Shown: in pieces, positions 32,232 through 42,393 of the stretch
How the letters are laid out: each line of letters opens with the position of its first letter
Numbering within the stretch: the stretch's first letter is position 1
Virus record (IMG/VR): IMGVR_UViG_3300027801_000025
Coordinates: 1-57,616 of that record
DNA from: a virus
Length of the DNA stretch: 57,616 nucleotides
Direction: 5' to 3' (one strand)
The notes under the pieces: generated by a model
Told to the model about the DNA's origin: nothing
The model's input: the letters and a program-made list of their open reading frames with translations, nothing else
Database searches by the model: none
Position numbers and translations under genes: made by a program

Positions 32232-32256
32232 AAGCCACTGTAATGGTGGCTTTATT
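32232..32256 (+). terminator. terminator after the 255-aa gene
   Basis: AAGCCAC at 32232-32238 pairs perfectly with GTGGCTT at 32246-32252 around a 7-base loop, followed by TATTAT. It lies 14 bases after the stop at 32217 and before a new AT-rich leader at 32256-32273. Confidence 0.65.
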
Positions 32257-32273
32257 ATAAAAAACAAATAAAC

Positions 32274-33008
32274 ATGGCAGTAAGTATAGACACAGTATAT
32301 CAAAGAGTTTTAGCTATAGCTAATAAAGAACAAAGAGGTTATGTAACACCTCAAGAGTTTAATATATTAGCCAACCAAGCTCAGATGAGTATATTTGAAC
32401 AATATTTTTATGACCTGAGTCAGTTCGAAGAGGTGATGCAGAGAAAAAATGATACTACTTATGCTGATATGCTAGATATTATAAATGAAAAGATAGATAT
32501 ATTTGAAAAATATAGACAGACAGTAACAGTGTCTGGATCTGGAGTAGGCATACTACCAGACCATTACAGAATGGGTGAATTATATACAAACAAATGTGGT
32601 TATGATGCTGAAATTGAAAAGATAAATCAGAATAACATACATCATATATTAAACTCACCATTAACTAATCCGACAGAAACTTATCCAGTTTATGTTAGAA
32701 ATTCAGGTTCTACAGAATCACATAGACATAATAGAATACAGATATACCCAATCACAATAACAAGTGGTGACAACGTAGTTTGTAACTACATAGCAAAACC
32801 AGCTACAGTTTCTTGGGGTTATACTATTGTTAATGAAAAAGCTTTATACAATAGTGGATCAACAATTAATTTTGAGCTACACCCTGCTGAAGAAAAAAAC
32901 CTGGTGATTAAGATACTAGAATTATCTGGTATAATACTTAAAGATCCAAACTTATATCAAACAGCTGCTACAGAAGAGTCTCAACAGATAACACAAGAAA
33001 AACAATAA
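32274..33008 (+). CDS. neck/head-tail connector-like protein, 244 aa
   Basis: The N-terminal half is helical (IDTVYQRVLAIANKEQRGY, TPQEFNILANQAQMSIFEQY), a pattern seen in structural proteins after the capsid in Bacteroidetes phages. A beta-rich region follows (YPVYVRNSGSTESHRHNRIQ, IQIYPITITSGDNVVCNYIA), then a C-terminal helix with ELHPAEEKNLVIKILELSGI, which resembles adaptor proteins that dock on the portal. It probably forms a ring under the portal. Inferred from pattern and place. Confidence 0.65.
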   Translation: MAVSIDTVYQRVLAIANKEQRGYVTPQEFNILANQAQMSIFEQYFYDLSQFEEVMQRKNDTTYADMLDIINEKIDIFEKYRQTVTVSGSGVGILPDHYRMGELYTNKCGYDAEIEKINQNNIHHILNSPLTNPTETYPVYVRNSGSTESHRHNRIQIYPITITSGDNVVCNYIAKPATVSWGYTIVNEKALYNSGSTINFELHPAEEKNLVIKILELSGIILKDPNLYQTAATEESQQITQEKQ

Positions 33009-33011
33009 TAG

Positions 33012-33911
33012 ATGGCATTACTAACAGGAACAAATTCGACTTATTACCAAGGTGCTGATGGTACTTTTAATAACGGTGATGAGAATTATGGTAACTACCA
33101 GTTTATAACTTTAAAAGATATTGTAGGAAACTTCTTGATTAGTTATGTTGGAGAAGGTAAAATAATACCTAGAGTAAGAAGACAAGATGTTTTGTTTCAT
33201 GCTCAAAGAGCAATACAAGAATTAAGTTATGATACTTTTAAATCAACTAAATCACAAGAGGTTGAAGTTCACCCATCTCTTACTTTGCCTTTGCCTCATG
33301 ATTACGTTAACTATGTTAAAGTAACACACAAAGATGATGCAGGTTTAGAGCATGTTATATATCCTGCTAGAAAAACAAGTAATCCAACAGCTTTACTACA
33401 AGATGGAACTTTTGCTTACACTTATGATAGTGATGGAAAATTACAAACAGCAAGTGACTCAGATACTTGGGCGTCATTCAGTAGCAACTCTACGTCAACG
33501 TCTCAAAACTCTGATCAAAACCTATACGAGTATCATACTGATACAGGTAAAAGATTTGGTTTAAACCCTGAAAATGCTCAATCAAATGGAGTATTTTTTA
33601 TAGATGAAGTTAAGGGTAGAATACATTTTAGCTCTGATCTTTGTAATAAGACTATAACATTAAAATACATTAGTGATAGTCTAGGATTAGATGGAGAAAG
33701 AATAGTTCATAAGTTTGCTGAAGAGGCAATGTACAAATGGATAGCTCACGCTATACTATCTACTAGAGAAAACATACAAGAATATATAGTACAGAGATTT
33801 AAAAAAGAAAGATTCGCTGCAGTTAGACAAGCTAAATTAAGATTATCAAATATAAAGATAGAAGAACTTACTCAAGTTATGAGAGGTAAATCTAAACAAA
33901 TAAAACACTAA
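33012..33911 (+). CDS. neck/tail structural protein, 299 aa
   Basis: Begins three bases after the previous stop. A central helix (VRRQDVLFHAQRAIQELSYD) and LTLPLPHDYVNYVKVTHKDD are typical of tail-tube or ring proteins of short-tailed phages of this kind. A variable insert (about 135-200) is followed by ITLKYISDSLGLDGERIVHKFAEEAMYKWIAHAIL. The C-terminal helices resemble the preceding protein's. Probably a second connector or tail tube component. Confidence 0.65.
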   Translation: MALLTGTNSTYYQGADGTFNNGDENYGNYQFITLKDIVGNFLISYVGEGKIIPRVRRQDVLFHAQRAIQELSYDTFKSTKSQEVEVHPSLTLPLPHDYVNYVKVTHKDDAGLEHVIYPARKTSNPTALLQDGTFAYTYDSDGKLQTASDSDTWASFSSNSTSTSQNSDQNLYEYHTDTGKRFGLNPENAQSNGVFFIDEVKGRIHFSSDLCNKTITLKYISDSLGLDGERIVHKFAEEAMYKWIAHAILSTRENIQEYIVQRFKKERFAAVRQAKLRLSNIKIEELTQVMRGKSKQIKH

Positions 33912-33914
33912 AGC

Positions 33915-36900
33915 ATGCCAGAAATAAAACGAGATTTTCGTGCGGGTCGAATGAACAAAGACCTAGACGAAAGGTTAGTTCCTAGTGGTGAATATAGAGA
34001 CGCTTTAAATATACAAGTAGCTAGTTCAGAAGGAGATGACGTTGGATCTATTCAAAATGTTCTTGGAAACAAATTAGCTTACCCGTCTCTTATAAATATA
34101 GCTGGAGGTAAATGTATAGGGTCATGTAGAGACTCTGCTAACGATAAGATATATTGGTTTATAGCTGGTACATCTGTTGACGTAATAGCAGAATATGATC
34201 AATACACAAAAACAGTATCACCAGTATTAGTAGATACTAGCAACGTTTTAGATTTAAACGCAAGCAACTTAATAACAGGTGTCAATATAATTGAAGGCTT
34301 GTTATTCTTCACAGACAACAGATCTGAACCTAAGACTGTTGATATAAAAAAATTTAAAGCTGGGTCTTCAAACTACACTACACACACTTTATTAACAACA
34401 GCACACTCAACAGCAACTTATAACTTTACATTAGATGATGTAACTGTTATAAAGAAATCACCAATCGAGGCGCCAACGATAGCTATGTCAGCATCCGTTA
34501 GAGGCGGTATAGTCGAGAGTGTATGTATAGCAAAAAGTTTTGTTGATGGTAGCGGAGATGCTTTAGCACCAGGAGCTCATCCTGATTCTAATAGTAACTT
34601 TACTTTTCAACACAACATGAACTTGTTAGTGGGTGATAGATTAAAGTTTACAATACTAGATGAAACCGAAGACGATGAAGTTATAGCTACGGTTATAGAT
34701 ATACTTTCTTTTTCGCCAAATAGCTTTAAGTTAAACTTAGATTCTGTATCTGATGGTATAGTTACTGGTACTCAAGACTGGAGAGTTATATTAATGGAAG
34801 ACAAATCCTTGTTTGAGTTTAAGTTTCCTAGATTTGCGTATAGATACAAGTACGATGATGGTCAATATTCTGCTATTGGTCCGTTTAGTCAAGTGGCTTT
34901 TTTGCCAGATGAGTTTGATTATAATCCTAAAAAAGGTTTTAATAAAGGTATGGTTAATACTTTAAAAAAGTTAACCGTATCTAATTTTATAACTAGTTAC
35001 ATACCTAAAGATGTAGTTGAGCTTGATGTATTATACAAGGAAGACGGTAGTACTAATATATACACGGTAAAAAGTTTAAAAGGTAAACCAGAGAATCAAG
35101 ACGAAGAGTGGACTAACAACTCTATGTTAATAGAGTCTGAAATAATATACAAAATACTACCATCTAATCAACTACTTAGACCTTGGGATAACGTTCCTAA
35201 AAAAGCTAAAGCTCAAGAGTTTACAGCTAATAGATTGCTTTATGGTAATTATACACAGCAATATGACATTAAAGATGTAAATAACGCAGAGATAACTCCA
35301 AAGTTTAGTGTGTCAATAATACAGTCAAGTGATTCTACTTATGGTGTTAGAACTCCAGGTAAGTCTATAAAATCTATGAGAACATACCAATTAGGTGTTG
35401 TTTATAGAGACGAATTTGGTAGAGAAACACCTGTGTTAACTGATACCACTGGTTCAATACAGCTACCTAAGTCGCAGGCTGTTAATTGGAATGTTCTACA
35501 AGTAAAACTTCTTAGTAACCCTCCGTCTTGGGCAACACATTATAAATACTTTTTAAAAGAAACATCTGCTGAGTACTACAATTTAGCTATGGATAGACAC
35601 TATCCAGCTGAAGATGGTAATGTTTGGTTAGCTTTTCCGTCCGCAGAAAGGAATAAAGTTACAGACGAAACTTTCTTGATACTTAAAAAGAGACACGACA
35701 GCGATGCTTTTGTGGAAGATGAAGCTAGATATAAAATAATAGCAATAGAGAACGATGCACCTGATTTCTTAACAATATCAAAAGTGTCTAAAGGTATAGC
35801 TACAGCAGATACTAATGGTAATTTATTTATAGATGGTGGTTACCCAGAGAAAGGTACTGCACAAATAAGAATACCTAGAAGCTTATGGAAACCTCATTTT
35901 GGTGGGACAACAGGTAGTAGTGATGACGTAGACTTATCAACAGCATCGATACATACTTTATCAGATTTAATGGTTAGAGTAAAAAAAGGTAACAACGTTA
36001 CTAAGTATTATGATATAGCTAATATAATATATGAGCCAACCTCAACAGGTTTAGAATTTGTTAATACAACTACAGATTGCCCAGATAATAAATACTGGCA
36101 AATCAATATAGAAAAAACATTTGACGAGTCAGATGTTAATTGGCTAGGAACTGTTGGAGATGGTAACACAATACAAAGCGTTTCAATGACTGTTGAAATT
36201 GCTCAGAAAGTAAGAAAACTAAAACCAGAATTTCAAGGTAGATTTTTTGCTAAAATATACAGAGACTCTTCATTAGAACAAAACATACTACAGTTTAATA
36301 ACATTGATGAAATGAAGGTAGTTGCTCAGAATAACTTCTGGCAAGTTGGTAATGATGCTGGTACATCTTTAGGTTACAACACTGGTGGTGGTCAAAATCA
36401 AAGGTATAACTATTGGAGAAACAAAGATAAAGGAACTGGAACAGATCACACAGCTAACTGGTTTATACCTAGGTTTAAGAAATTTAATTGGTGGAAAGAT
36501 CTAGGTGGAGAAGGAGATGTTCAAGTTAATAGAGGCTTAGGAGAAGTGTCTGACTCAGTTGTAGTTAATACTCAAGCTTACGGAATAAGACAAGGTGAAG
36601 ATGTTGTTGAAATAGCGTTTCATAATTTTGGTAAGAAAGGTAAAAACACTTCCAACGGGCAAGATGATGTTGTTTGGGGTGAGTGGATTAAATTTGGCAA
36701 CACGGTTGCTGGTGAACATAAGGATTTTGTTAACGCACTACAAACAATAGGTAACTATATTAAGTTTTCAGGTGATCCTGACGAAACCGCTTATGAAATA
36801 AAAGGATATAGAAGAGGTGGTGCTGTCATGTATAAAGGTAGAAAAAGTGGTGGTGGTGGAAGAACTGGTACGTTTGCATCTTCAAGAGTTGTGATATTTA

Positions 36901-38327
36901 CATTAAAACTAGATAAACCAGTACAATGGGCTCCAGAAGATAACGTGTTAAATATAATAAATGGTTACCATTATAACACTCCAATACAAATAGGTACAAC
37001 ATATGTTGATGAAGATGATTTAGATGGGTTTACAACAGATAACCCAGGTATATGGGAGACAGAGCCTAAAGAAGTTGCTGAGCTAGACATATATTACGAA
37101 GCTAGTAACGCTTACGCTATAAGTACACATGGCAATGATCAGGCTTTAGATTATCACAATTGTTTTTCATTTGCTAATGGTGTTGAATCTAACAGAATAA
37201 GAGATGATTTTAATGCTAAAACTATAAACAAAGGTGTTAAAGCAAGTAGCACTGTAGCTGAGCAGTATAACGAAGAGGTTAAAACTAACGGTTTAATATT
37301 CTCTGGAATATTTAACTCTACAGCCAGTGTGAATAGATTGAATCAATTTATAATGGCCGAAGCTATAACTAAAGATCTTAACCCAGAATACGGTAGTATT
37401 CAAAAACTAAACACTAGAGATACTGATGTTACTGTATTTTGTGAAGATAAAGTTCTTAGAGTTTTAACAAATAAAGATGCTTTATTTAACGCTGATGGTA
37501 ATGCTAACATAACAGCTAATAAAAGTGTGTTAGGTCAATCTATGCCTTACGTTGGAGACTTTGGAATTAGCTTAAACCCTGAGAGCTTTGCTAAGTACGG
37601 TTTTAGAAGTTACTTCACCGATAGAGCAAGAGGAACTGTTTTAAGGTTGTCTAGAGATGGTTTAGAACCTTTATCACCTAAAGGTATGGCTGATTACTTT
37701 ACTGACAAGTTAGCTGTGACTCAAATAGCTGTTGGTTCGTATGATGACAAGAAAGGATCTTACAACATATCTTTACAAAGTAATACAGTAAGAGGCGCCG
37801 ATGAAACAGCTACGTTTAAAGAGAACGTAGGTGGTTGGCCAAGTAGAAAGTCTTTTATACCTGAAAGCGGTATATCACTAAACAACATGTACTACACGTT
37901 TAAAGGTGGTGAAATGTACTCTCATGATAACGAGACTAGAAATAACTTTTATGGTGTTCAATATAATTCTAGTTTAAAATTAATATTCAATGATAATCCT
38001 GACGTTGTTAAAAGCTTTTTAACTCTTAACTACGAAGGTACCCAACCATATTGGAAAGCTGATTTAAATGACGGAGAATATTATAACAACGCCACTAAGT
38101 ATGGTTGGTGGAATACAGCTGTTGAAACGGATCTACAATCAGGTAAAGCAAATGAGTTCAAAGGCAAAGAAGGTAAGTGGTTTAACTACATACACGGTAC
38201 AGCTACAACGTTAAGTAATATTGATACTGAAGAATTTTCAGTACAAGGTATTGGTAGTTTAGCTAGCATATCAGGTGATGTTGCTCCAGCTAATGTAACT
38301 ATAACGGTAAAAGAAAACAACGACTAA
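33915..38327 (+). CDS. large tail stabilisation-like protein, 1470 aa
   Basis: The N-terminus (KRDFRAGRMNKDLDERLVP, GEYRDALNIQVASSEGDDVG) is the well-conserved beginning of a large tail protein found in many marine and crAss-like short-tailed phages, often annotated as stabilisation protein. Propeller-like repeats follow (DKIYWFIAGTS, GLLFFTDNRSEPKTVDIKKF). Further on are beta-domain stretches and MYYTFKGGEMYSHDNETRNN near the C-terminus. It probably builds the tail tube or nozzle. No enzymatic motif is apparent. Confidence 0.75.
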   Translation: MPEIKRDFRAGRMNKDLDERLVPSGEYRDALNIQVASSEGDDVGSIQNVLGNKLAYPSLINIAGGKCIGSCRDSANDKIYWFIAGTSVDVIAEYDQYTKTVSPVLVDTSNVLDLNASNLITGVNIIEGLLFFTDNRSEPKTVDIKKFKAGSSNYTTHTLLTTAHSTATYNFTLDDVTVIKKSPIEAPTIAMSASVRGGIVESVCIAKSFVDGSGDALAPGAHPDSNSNFTFQHNMNLLVGDRLKFTILDETEDDEVIATVIDILSFSPNSFKLNLDSVSDGIVTGTQDWRVILMEDKSLFEFKFPRFAYRYKYDDGQYSAIGPFSQVAFLPDEFDYNPKKGFNKGMVNTLKKLTVSNFITSYIPKDVVELDVLYKEDGSTNIYTVKSLKGKPENQDEEWTNNSMLIESEIIYKILPSNQLLRPWDNVPKKAKAQEFTANRLLYGNYTQQYDIKDVNNAEITPKFSVSIIQSSDSTYGVRTPGKSIKSMRTYQLGVVYRDEFGRETPVLTDTTGSIQLPKSQAVNWNVLQVKLLSNPPSWATHYKYFLKETSAEYYNLAMDRHYPAEDGNVWLAFPSAERNKVTDETFLILKKRHDSDAFVEDEARYKIIAIENDAPDFLTISKVSKGIATADTNGNLFIDGGYPEKGTAQIRIPRSLWKPHFGGTTGSSDDVDLSTASIHTLSDLMVRVKKGNNVTKYYDIANIIYEPTSTGLEFVNTTTDCPDNKYWQINIEKTFDESDVNWLGTVGDGNTIQSVSMTVEIAQKVRKLKPEFQGRFFAKIYRDSSLEQNILQFNNIDEMKVVAQNNFWQVGNDAGTSLGYNTGGGQNQRYNYWRNKDKGTGTDHTANWFIPRFKKFNWWKDLGGEGDVQVNRGLGEVSDSVVVNTQAYGIRQGEDVVEIAFHNFGKKGKNTSNGQDDVVWGEWIKFGNTVAGEHKDFVNALQTIGNYIKFSGDPDETAYEIKGYRRGGAVMYKGRKSGGGGRTGTFASSRVVIFTLKLDKPVQWAPEDNVLNIINGYHYNTPIQIGTTYVDEDDLDGFTTDNPGIWETEPKEVAELDIYYEASNAYAISTHGNDQALDYHNCFSFANGVESNRIRDDFNAKTINKGVKASSTVAEQYNEEVKTNGLIFSGIFNSTASVNRLNQFIMAEAITKDLNPEYGSIQKLNTRDTDVTVFCEDKVLRVLTNKDALFNADGNANITANKSVLGQSMPYVGDFGISLNPESFAKYGFRSYFTDRARGTVLRLSRDGLEPLSPKGMADYFTDKLAVTQIAVGSYDDKKGSYNISLQSNTVRGADETATFKENVGGWPSRKSFIPESGISLNNMYYTFKGGEMYSHDNETRNNFYGVQYNSSLKLIFNDNPDVVKSFLTLNYEGTQPYWKADLNDGEYYNNATKYGWWNTAVETDLQSGKANEFKGKEGKWFNYIHGTATTLSNIDTEEFSVQGIGSLASISGDVAPANVTITVKENND

Positions 38328-38328
38328 T

Positions 38329-40128
38329 ATGGCACTAACTAATTGTATTATAAATTCACAAACAACAGACACGCCAGGTGGGCAGGCTATAGGTTCGTTA
38401 GCTAATGTAATATTAAGAATAAAGCCAAATCACGGTTATGTTTTACAGGCTTTAGATTTCTCTAACAACACTGGTTCTATTACTGGTGTTACTAGTATAG
38501 CGTTATCTAACTCTGGAACAGCTTATGCTGATGACAACGAGGTTTTGGTTACTGTAGATTTAGATAATACATTTTCACCTAGTGCTGATGTAGATATAAC
38601 TATAGATATAGATGGAGCAGCTATATTAAAAAAGCTTGTTCCGCAAACAATAAATGGTACATATGATACGGTTGCCACTAACGCAACGCCAGCTAGTCAA
38701 ACAGCTGTTCAGTACAGTGTGTTTGGAACACCAGGTAGTATAGTTAGTTTGTTTAGTAAAACTTTCACAGCTTCGTCTGGTAAGTTTTTTGAAACACCTC
38801 CTTCTTATGTTATCTCTACTGGATTACAAGATACATATACTATCACTGTGACAGATACATATACTAGTGATATTTATTTAACCGCTAGAGCATTCACTGT
38901 TAAAGGCAAGATACCTAGTCAAACTATTAATGGTGACAATATTGACTTCACAGCCAACGCTGGTGGCACTATAGCAGCTGTATCAACGGGTAAGATAACA
39001 GCGTTTAGATTAAATACCAGTACTATGACTCATGATAGAGGTAGTAGAAAACTAGCAATATACGGTGATGTTGGTGCTCAATTTACAATAAGCATGACTA
39101 ATGAAGATAGTTTAGCTTACAACTTTACTAATAGTAACTTTGTTAGTGGAGCTACGTTTACAGGTACTATACCTTCTGTTGGTTCGATTTTGTTTGATAT
39201 AAATATACCCGCTGTAACTGACGATGATTTATATAGCTTTATATTAAGCACCGCAACTCTTAGTGGATCTCAACTAGCAGCTAACATAGATTCCAACGGA
39301 GATCAAGTTGCTAACTTTTCTATATCACAAATAGGTGATGTAACATACACTGTAACAACAGATGCGTCTACAGATTCTAGGACATACACAAGTAACCCGT
39401 CAGCAGTACATATTGGCCAACCATTTGTGGAGTATGATTTTGTAAAAACCGTAACATCTGTTTTAACTTTAACCGACAACGTAGACATAGTTTTAACTAG
39501 ACTACCATTACCTGAGGATTTTATAGCTTTAAACACTAACTCTGCCTCTGGAACTGATTCTTCTATAGACATAACAAGTGTAACTGCAAACCCAGCTACG
39601 TTAGGAGCTTCTGGAAACCAAAGTATAGCTTTTACTATTGTGTCTACAGTAGACTTTTTTGGGTCAACAGCATCTTCACATACTTTAGATTTAGGTAATT
39701 TTATGACAGCGGAAGGCACGAGTGGAGCTTCTGGATTTAGATTATACACACCTACTACATCTGGTGTTTCTGGTCTTATATTAGGGCCAGCTAGAGCTGA
39801 TTATAACATCTCTGGTGGTATGTCAGCTATTGGAGCTAAAAGCGTTCCATATGGAGCTCCAAATGGACAAAACTTAACTAATGGAACTGGAATACTATAT
39901 GGTAACTTCTACGGTAATAGCTTACAGCAAATAACGCTAACGATAAGCGCAACTGCTAATTCTGCGTTTGATCAAACAACTAATTTAACAATAGCTAAAA
40001 GCACTTTGGTTGGTCAAGCGCCATCACAAGACTTGCATTACACTTGGACTGCTCAAACCGATGAGATAATAGACGCTAGCTCTGATATGACATTCAATAT
40101 AGCTGTCTCTTTAACTAACTCCCCATAA
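38329..40128 (+). CDS. beta-rich tail protein, 599 aa
   Basis: Starts one base after the stop of the stabilisation-like gene. Ser/Thr/Asn-rich beta-strand sequence with repeated TQTINGTYDTV-, SQTINGDNIDF- and PSQDLHYTWTA-like modules suggests Ig-like domains in a row. No Cys pairs and no catalytic motif are visible. Probably an appendage of the tail or a spike. Its codon use resembles the fibre genes. No family recognised. Confidence 0.6.
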   Translation: MALTNCIINSQTTDTPGGQAIGSLANVILRIKPNHGYVLQALDFSNNTGSITGVTSIALSNSGTAYADDNEVLVTVDLDNTFSPSADVDITIDIDGAAILKKLVPQTINGTYDTVATNATPASQTAVQYSVFGTPGSIVSLFSKTFTASSGKFFETPPSYVISTGLQDTYTITVTDTYTSDIYLTARAFTVKGKIPSQTINGDNIDFTANAGGTIAAVSTGKITAFRLNTSTMTHDRGSRKLAIYGDVGAQFTISMTNEDSLAYNFTNSNFVSGATFTGTIPSVGSILFDINIPAVTDDDLYSFILSTATLSGSQLAANIDSNGDQVANFSISQIGDVTYTVTTDASTDSRTYTSNPSAVHIGQPFVEYDFVKTVTSVLTLTDNVDIVLTRLPLPEDFIALNTNSASGTDSSIDITSVTANPATLGASGNQSIAFTIVSTVDFFGSTASSHTLDLGNFMTAEGTSGASGFRLYTPTTSGVSGLILGPARADYNISGGMSAIGAKSVPYGAPNGQNLTNGTGILYGNFYGNSLQQITLTISATANSAFDQTTNLTIAKSTLVGQAPSQDLHYTWTAQTDEIIDASSDMTFNIAVSLTNSP

Positions 40129-40138
40129 ATAAAACAGT

Positions 40139-40483
40139 ATGGCCAACATAACATTAACATTTACATACGCAGTACAAGACTCGGTACAGATAGGTGATAC
40201 AGCTTATTTTGCATCTACTTCTACGGTTGGTGGTTTTAATACTGCTGGAACTATAAAAGAGATAGGGGCTATAACTGCTGTCACTGAATTTAGTATATCT
40301 TGTGATATAGCTGCTTTTGCGCCCAGGCCACAAGCTACTGATTTCATATTGTTTAGCAAGGATAACCAAGCTAACATGGCTAGTATAGCGGGTTACTATG
40401 CTGAAATAGATTTACAAAACAATAGCACAACAGCTGCTGAAATATTTCACGTTAGCTCCGAAGTAGTTGAAAGTAGTAGATAA
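40139..40483 (+). CDS. small beta-rich structural protein, 114 aa
   Basis: Starts MANITLTFTYAVQDSVQIGD. A compact beta-barrel-like pattern (DTAYFASTSTVGGFN, EIGAITAVTEFSISCDIA, DFILFSKDNQ) and an end reading YYAEIDLQNNSTTAAEIFHV, which resembles small virion-decorating proteins. It lies between the tail protein and the internal virion proteins. Function inferred from place. Confidence 0.6.
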   Translation: MANITLTFTYAVQDSVQIGDTAYFASTSTVGGFNTAGTIKEIGAITAVTEFSISCDIAAFAPRPQATDFILFSKDNQANMASIAGYYAEIDLQNNSTTAAEIFHVSSEVVESSR

Positions 40484-40517
40484 CGTGTAATTATATAACT
40501 ATAAAAATTTAACAAAG

Positions 40518-41198
40518 ATGATAATAGAATTATTTGAAACAATAACATTAGTAGAACCTAGTATGGATTACGGTATAGCTCCTTTAGCTTTAGCCGCTGG
40601 TTTAAAAATAGGATCTAAAATAGCTGGTGGAATAATTGGAAGTGGTGCTAGAAAAAGAGAAATGAGAGAGGCAAAAGCTGGTTATGATAAACAACTATCC
40701 GCTTTAGAGAGTCAGGATATATCCAACCCATATGCTAACGAACAGAATGTCTATGAAGACCTAACTGTTAACACGCAGGAAGCTGATATGCTAGCTGGGC
40801 AACAACAACAAGCTTTAGGTAACACTATGCAAAACCTTCAAGGTGCGGCTGGTGGATCTGGTATAGCTGCGCTAGCTCAGTCAATGGCTAATCAACAATC
40901 ACAAAACTTACAACAAGCAACGGTTAGTATAGGTCAACAAGAATCTGCTAATCAATTAACTACAATGCAAGAGCAAGGTGCTATGAACAGCAGACAGGTT
41001 GAAGGAGAAATGTATACTAGAAGAGCTCAAGCAGCTAGAACCAGTGGTATGTTAAGTAGGGCTGGTCAAAGATACGAAGGTGCTATTAAAGAAAAACAAA
41101 GAGCTACAGGTCAATTGATGGGTGGCATTGGTGAAGCAGTCGGACTTGGCTCTACGTACTTACCAGGTGGAGTAAACCATAGAGATGAACAAGATTGA
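40518..41198 (+). CDS. internal virion protein-like, 226 aa
   Basis: Residues 15-60 hold an Ala/Gly-rich hydrophobic helix (IAPLALAAGLKIGSKIAGGI) followed by a long Gln/Ala-rich helical region (MLAGQQQQALGNTMQNLQ, QQSQNLQQATVSIGQQESAN). This matches the look of T7 gp14-type ejection proteins, which form a pore in the outer membrane at DNA entry. Met16 (40563) is an alternative start; I keep 40518 because an AT-rich leader precedes it. Ends in NHRDEQD, like a motif in the protein at 5854 (GVNHRDGTQ). Confidence 0.65.
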   Translation: MIIELFETITLVEPSMDYGIAPLALAAGLKIGSKIAGGIIGSGARKREMREAKAGYDKQLSALESQDISNPYANEQNVYEDLTVNTQEADMLAGQQQQALGNTMQNLQGAAGGSGIAALAQSMANQQSQNLQQATVSIGQQESANQLTTMQEQGAMNSRQVEGEMYTRRAQAARTSGMLSRAGQRYEGAIKEKQRATGQLMGGIGEAVGLGSTYLPGGVNHRDEQD

Positions 41199-41214
41199 TA
41201 ATTAAATTAAAGAA

Positions 41215-42393
41215 ATGGCATTAGAGACAAAACAATACTTACAAGATTTAGCAGGTCCACAAAACCCAAACGTAGCACCACCTAGCGAAACAAACCCTAA
41301 CATTGCAGCTAGAGAAAAAGCTATAAAGCAAGCTAACAACGATAGGGTGAATGCTTATTTAGATAAGTTGCCAGATGGTGTTGAGCTAGCTAAAATACCA
41401 CCTAAGTATAAAGCAGACGTACAAAATTGGGCATTTAGTAAGAAATCAGAAATAGCTAAATTAAAGCTCGGAATAAAAAACTCTGAAGCAGGTAGTCCTC
41501 AAAATATGCAACTTAGGCAAGAGGTACAAAAACATGAAGCAGCTTTTGAAAACTTAAACAATCAACTTACTAATTACCATGGTTATAAGGACGAGTATTT
41601 AAAAACTACATATGAAGGTAATCTTAGTGACGCTAATAATCCTGATAAAGTAAATGTGCTTAGTGGTGTTTATACTGATCAAATGGGTATGATAATAAGT
41701 GACAGTGGTGATTTAATGTTTGAAAATGATGGTGGAGCGATAAAATTCAACGATCTACCTGATTACACTGTTAAAGATAACGCAGCCGCGGGTGAAGTGT
41801 TAAACATGAACGAACAAGCTTTTAAATCAAAAGCACCATTATCTAAAGGTCAAGAGCAGATATACAGATTAAAACTAAATAAGATGATGAACAACAGGGA
41901 TACTGTTAAATCTTTAGCTATGGACGACTTCATAATGGAAGGTGGTTTAGGCTTAGATAGAAACCTTATTTTTGATGACTCTAGATCAGAAGAGCTTAGA
42001 GAGACGGTAGTTAACAGTTATCTAGACATGTTTAAAAACACCGCGTTAGATTCTTATAACACTAATCAAAGTAAAGGAGCTTTCAAAGGTGGCACAGCGT
42101 CTTCAAGAAAATATAGCGCTAGGTTAGATAACATCAATACTGGTTGGGAAGCTTTAGGTCAAGGAGATCCATCGGTTTTAAACAGAACGCTTAGTGGTAA
42201 TGACGAGTTAGTACCATTAGAAGAAGAAGAAGGATTATATACTTATTATAACGGAAGTAAACAAACAGTTATAGATCCAAACGATCCAAACGATATACAA
42301 TTTATACTATCAGGTCAAAACATACCAGATGATATGTGGCCTAAAACAAACAAACCAACTTATAATGAGCTAATAGATAAATACAAAGAATAA
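41215..42393 (+). CDS. internal virion protein-like, 392 aa
   Basis: Starts MALETKQYLQDLAGPQNPN after a TTAAATTAAAGAA leader. Pro/Asn-rich N-terminus, then helical and charged (AKIPPKYKADVQNWAFSKKS, MQLRQEVQKHEAAFENLNNQ), ending in acidic sequence. It lies between the gp14-like protein and the giant protein, the place of a second ejection protein in T7-like phages (gp15). No enzymatic motif. Its stop is followed directly by the next ATG. Confidence 0.6.
   Translation: MALETKQYLQDLAGPQNPNVAPPSETNPNIAAREKAIKQANNDRVNAYLDKLPDGVELAKIPPKYKADVQNWAFSKKSEIAKLKLGIKNSEAGSPQNMQLRQEVQKHEAAFENLNNQLTNYHGYKDEYLKTTYEGNLSDANNPDKVNVLSGVYTDQMGMIISDSGDLMFENDGGAIKFNDLPDYTVKDNAAAGEVLNMNEQAFKSKAPLSKGQEQIYRLKLNKMMNNRDTVKSLAMDDFIMEGGLGLDRNLIFDDSRSEELRETVVNSYLDMFKNTALDSYNTNQSKGAFKGGTASSRKYSARLDNINTGWEALGQGDPSVLNRTLSGNDELVPLEEEEGLYTYYNGSKQTVIDPNDPNDIQFILSGQNIPDDMWPKTNKPTYNELIDKYKE

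Noticed and set aside
39303-39749. 148-aa open frame on the minus strand within the tail protein
   Set aside because: It is antisense to a well-coding gene and has no leader or partner genes.
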